A stretch of DNA of 7,580 bases from CAZRZN01 sp964604565 (lineage in GTDB: Bacteria > Pseudomonadota > Alphaproteobacteria > Rhodobacterales > Rhodobacteraceae), in contig CAZRZN010000215.1 in NCBI GenBank assembly GCA_964604565.1, positions 1 through 7,580 of the forward strand, written 5' to 3'. Positions 6,178-7,580 of this stretch are shown here, in pieces. A model generated the notes under the pieces. The model made no database searches. It worked only from the letters and a program-made list of their open reading frames with translations, and was not told where the DNA came from. Position 1 is the first letter of the stretch. Every line of letters begins with the position of its first letter. The translations under genes were made by a program, and so were the position numbers.

Positions 6178-6387
6178 CGGGCGTCCACCTTTGAGGTGCG
6201 CGCCGGCCGGTGCCTTGGCGGATTTCCCGGCATTCACCGAAATGCAGCAAAGCCGCGCGGTTTCGCAGGTATGCGCGCGACGGGCGTTCTGCGGGAGCGT
6301 GGGGAATGCGGTGCGGCGGCAAGAAAAATTCGGCAGGCTGCTCATGGGCGCGCGTTCACGTTGGCGCGGCCGCTTGTGGCGTTTTCC

Positions 6388-6422
6388 GAATCGCTAGGAC
6401 ATCTTTGCGCAACGTGTATTAT
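6388..6422 (+). promoter_or_regulatory. Candidate -10 with an upstream GANTC site, phosphatase-like gene
   Basis: The 6132-6492 gap separates divergent dnaX and the phosphatase-like gene and contains no supported gene. TATTAT (6417-6422) is a good -10 match on the plus strand, about 70 bp before the start codon at 6493. No good -35 is present at 16-18 bp. A GAATC (6388-6392), the GANTC sequence methylated by CcrM in many Alphaproteobacteria, lies just upstream of where the -35 would be. Confidence 0.3.
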
Positions 6423-6480
6423 TCTGTGCGGCGGATTTCCGCGTCCGTGCAGGCGGGCACAACACCCCGCCACCGTTGTG

Positions 6481-6486
6481 AGGAGG
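6481..6486 (+). promoter_or_regulatory. RBS deciding the start of the phosphatase-like gene
   Basis: AGGAGG is a perfect Shine-Dalgarno core. An ATG at 6487 abuts it and is too close; the ATG at 6493 has a 6-nt spacing and is the better start. The frame is open back to 6196, but that part is GC-rich intergenic DNA without a supported start. Confidence 0.8.
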
Positions 6487-6492
6487 ATGCCC

Positions 6493-7050
6493 ATGGGCGA
6501 GGATAAGCAGATACGGACGGGTCTGGCCGAGCCCGTCGTCCTGCATGTGCTGCCGGTGGGGGGCGGGATGGTGTCCTTGTCGCCGTTGCCCGGCATGGGC
6601 GGCGCGTATCGCGGCGACCTCGATCATCTGGCTCACTGGCGGCCGGCTTTCGTGGTCTCGCTGGTCACTCATGCCGAATTGGTGGAGGCCGGGATCAAGG
6701 ATCTCGGGCCGGACATTCAGGACAAGGGGACCCGCTGGGTGCATCTGCCCATCCGCGCTGGGGAGGCCCCGGATGACAAGCTGGGAGCAACCTGGCCCAC
6801 TATCAGCTTGCAGGCCAGAAAGGCGCTGCTTGGGGGCGGGCGGGTGATGATCAACAGCAGCGAAGGGCTGCGCAGGTCGGGAATGCTGGCACTGCGACTG
6901 ATGATCGAGGCCGGAGAGGCGCCGGACGAGGCGCAGACGCGTCTTGGCACCGTTCAGGGCGGCTTGTTCATGAACGAGGAGCAATTGGCCTGGGCCCTCA
7001 AGGCGACACGGGAACCGGTGCCCTTCGTCAGGCACGCTCGCTCTGTCTAG
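6493..7050 (+). CDS. Tyrosine/dual-specificity phosphatase-like protein, probably catalytically dead
   Basis: This 185-residue cytoplasmic protein resembles the small Cys-dependent phosphatases common in Rhodobacterales. Landmarks are LSPLPGMGGAYRGDLDHL (29-46), the WRPAFVVSLVTHAEL strand-helix (49-63), RWVHLPI (81-87), and the RVMINSSEGLRRSGMLALRL loop-helix (117-136), followed by MIEAGEAPDEA. Active members carry HCxxGxxRS in the loop. Here it reads N121-S122-S123-E124-G125-L126-R127-R128-S129: the phosphate-binding Gly, Arg and Ser remain, but His is Asn and the catalytic Cys is Ser (AGC, 6856-6858). After HLPI, where an Asp general acid is expected, the sequence is RAGEAP. The conserved post-loop region, usually like RxVRPxAVET, is GTVQGGLFMN. 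It is therefore probably a pseudophosphatase that binds rather than hydrolyses. The frame is intact, codon use looks normal and the RBS is perfect, so it is unlikely to be a decaying gene. It is divergent from dnaX. The family is inferred from motif memory. Confidence 0.8.
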   Translation: MGEDKQIRTGLAEPVVLHVLPVGGGMVSLSPLPGMGGAYRGDLDHLAHWRPAFVVSLVTHAELVEAGIKDLGPDIQDKGTRWVHLPIRAGEAPDDKLGATWPTISLQARKALLGGGRVMINSSEGLRRSGMLALRLMIEAGEAPDEAQTRLGTVQGGLFMNEEQLAWALKATREPVPFVRHARSV

Positions 7051-7511
7051 GGCGGTTTGCTTGTGACCAGAGACGTTCATGCGCCCGGTGGCGCAATGAG
7101 GCATCAAGGAGAAATGGCAGGTTTGCCGCGGCAAGCGCGTTCAACCCCGCGGCAAGGCAAAGCATACGTGGATGTCCGGGAATCGGCCTGACTTGAACCT
7201 GCTGTCCGAAGGAATTGCGGTTACATTTGACCGCTGAGGTCCATGAAACCTTGCTTTACAGGTATTGGTGGAAACCGCGTGGTGGCGGCAAGAAGCGGCA
7301 TATCCGTCCCACCATGCATGGCGCATGCCTTTTCGGTCTTGCGCCTGCCGCATGAAACTTGGCTTGCGATGTTTGGTGTTTCGCCTGGGCGTTCGACGTC
7401 GACTGACTCCGTCCCGCCGTATTCTTCTTTTGCCAAGGGTTTGTTTGAGCGCGCCACAGTCTTGGCGACTTGTCCCTGACCACCACATTCTGTTTGAACA
7501 AAATACGGTGT
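7051..7511. other. Gene-free stretch between the phosphatase-like gene and the SRP RNA
   Basis: About 460 bp without a supported protein gene. The open frames here are short, overlap one another on both strands, lack good RBSs and have no recognisable motifs; one runs into the SRP RNA gene. The part from about 7200 looks less GC-rich than the rest of the window. The only clear structure is the inverted/direct repeat at 7123-7156. Confidence 0.6.
7123..7155. repeat. Inverted repeat with a palindromic left arm
   Basis: TTGCCGCGG (7123-7131) and CCGCGGCAA (7147-7155) can form a perfect 9-bp stem with a 15-nt loop, 72 bp past the phosphatase-like stop. The left arm is part of a 12-bp palindrome (TTGCCGCGGCAA, 7123-7134), so CCGCGGCAAG also occurs as a direct repeat with a 21-bp period (7126-7135, 7147-7156). 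There is no T-run. It could be a weak bidirectional terminator between convergent transcripts or a binding site. Confidence 0.4.
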
Positions 7512-7580
7512 AGGGTGAGAGATTGTAACGACCCAAGCGGGGCTCGTTACGGCTGCTTCCTTCCGGACCTGACCGGGTTG
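7512..7580 (-). ncRNA. ffs: Bacterial signal recognition particle RNA (4.5S), 3' part only
   Basis: SRP RNA pairs with Ffh to target nascent membrane proteins to FtsY and the translocon. On the minus strand, 7574-7551 contains the nearly invariant apical domain of bacterial SRP RNA: GGTCAGGTCC, the GGAA tetraloop and the GGAAGCAGCC return strand. The sequence then continues through GTAACGAGCCCCGC towards a 3' end near CACCC (about 7513-7517), which is estimated rather than defined. The 5' half lies beyond the window edge. It is transcribed in the same direction as dnaX, matching the frequent ffs-dnaX proximity in bacteria, but here a plus-strand gene lies between them. Confidence 0.95.

Noticed and set aside
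6196..6492. Longer version of the phosphatase-like protein starting at 6196
   Set aside because: The perfect RBS at 6481-6486 points to 6493; the extra 99 residues have no family likeness and overlap the presumed promoter.
7114..7191. Short 25-codon frame beginning ATG with AAGGAG nearby
   Set aside because: The Shine-Dalgarno sequence is only 2 nt from the ATG, and the frame runs through the inverted repeat at 7123-7155.
7141..7536. Minus-strand open frame of 131 codons next to ffs
   Set aside because: It would start inside the SRP RNA gene, is rich in Arg and Cys with no motif, and has no RBS.
7455..7580. Possible integration junction at the 3' end of ffs
   Set aside because: Small RNA genes can be integration sites and the adjacent DNA looks somewhat less GC-rich, but there is no integrase, no duplicated ffs end and no mobile gene in view.

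Overview
This window reads as chromosomal housekeeping DNA from a GC-rich alphaproteobacterium, most likely a member of the Rhodobacterales (Roseobacter/Paracoccus-type). The evidence is the DUF1013/TrcR protein (known to me only from Alphaproteobacteria), the alphaproteobacterial style of DnaX (acidic C-terminus, Pro/Gly/Ala-rich linker), and the ordered set SRP RNA (ffs), dnaX, ybaB, recR on one strand. I see no mobile element, CRISPR array, tRNA or rRNA.

Layout from left to right. Positions 1-559 (minus) hold a nearly complete secreted RNase T2 gene cut by the window edge. It shares a short divergent promoter region with trcR (717-1493, plus), a two-domain helix-turn-helix-like regulator with an acidic tail. 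After a convergent gap of about 210 bp comes the minus-strand block, read right to left: dnaX (6131-4389), a small secreted Cys-rich protein (4123-3884) closed by a strong terminator hairpin, then ybaB (3715-3371), a TraB/GumN-family exported protein (3367-2300) and recR (2298-1702). The last three are separated by only 3 and 1 bp and look like one transcript with its own promoter. Upstream of dnaX on the opposite strand is a phosphatase-like gene (6493-7050). Then comes about 460 bp with no convincing gene, and the 3' part of the SRP RNA gene (minus) at the right edge.

Functionally, dnaX (clamp loader), ybaB (nucleoid-associated protein) and recR (recombinational repair) form the well-known DNA replication/repair neighbourhood. 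The TraB/GumN protein and the small Cys-rich protein are envelope or periplasmic insertions in it. The RNase T2 is also exported.

The most notable observation is the phosphatase-like protein at 6493-7050. It has the fold-level landmarks of a cysteine-dependent protein tyrosine/dual-specificity phosphatase, but the active-site loop has Ser in place of the catalytic Cys, Asn in place of the preceding His, and no Asp where the general acid is expected. It looks like a pseudophosphatase. Lesser points are a Glu-to-Gln change in the RNase T2 active site, an internal duplication in TrcR, and the unrecognised Cys-rich secreted peptide. I found no multi-gene undescribed system in the window.
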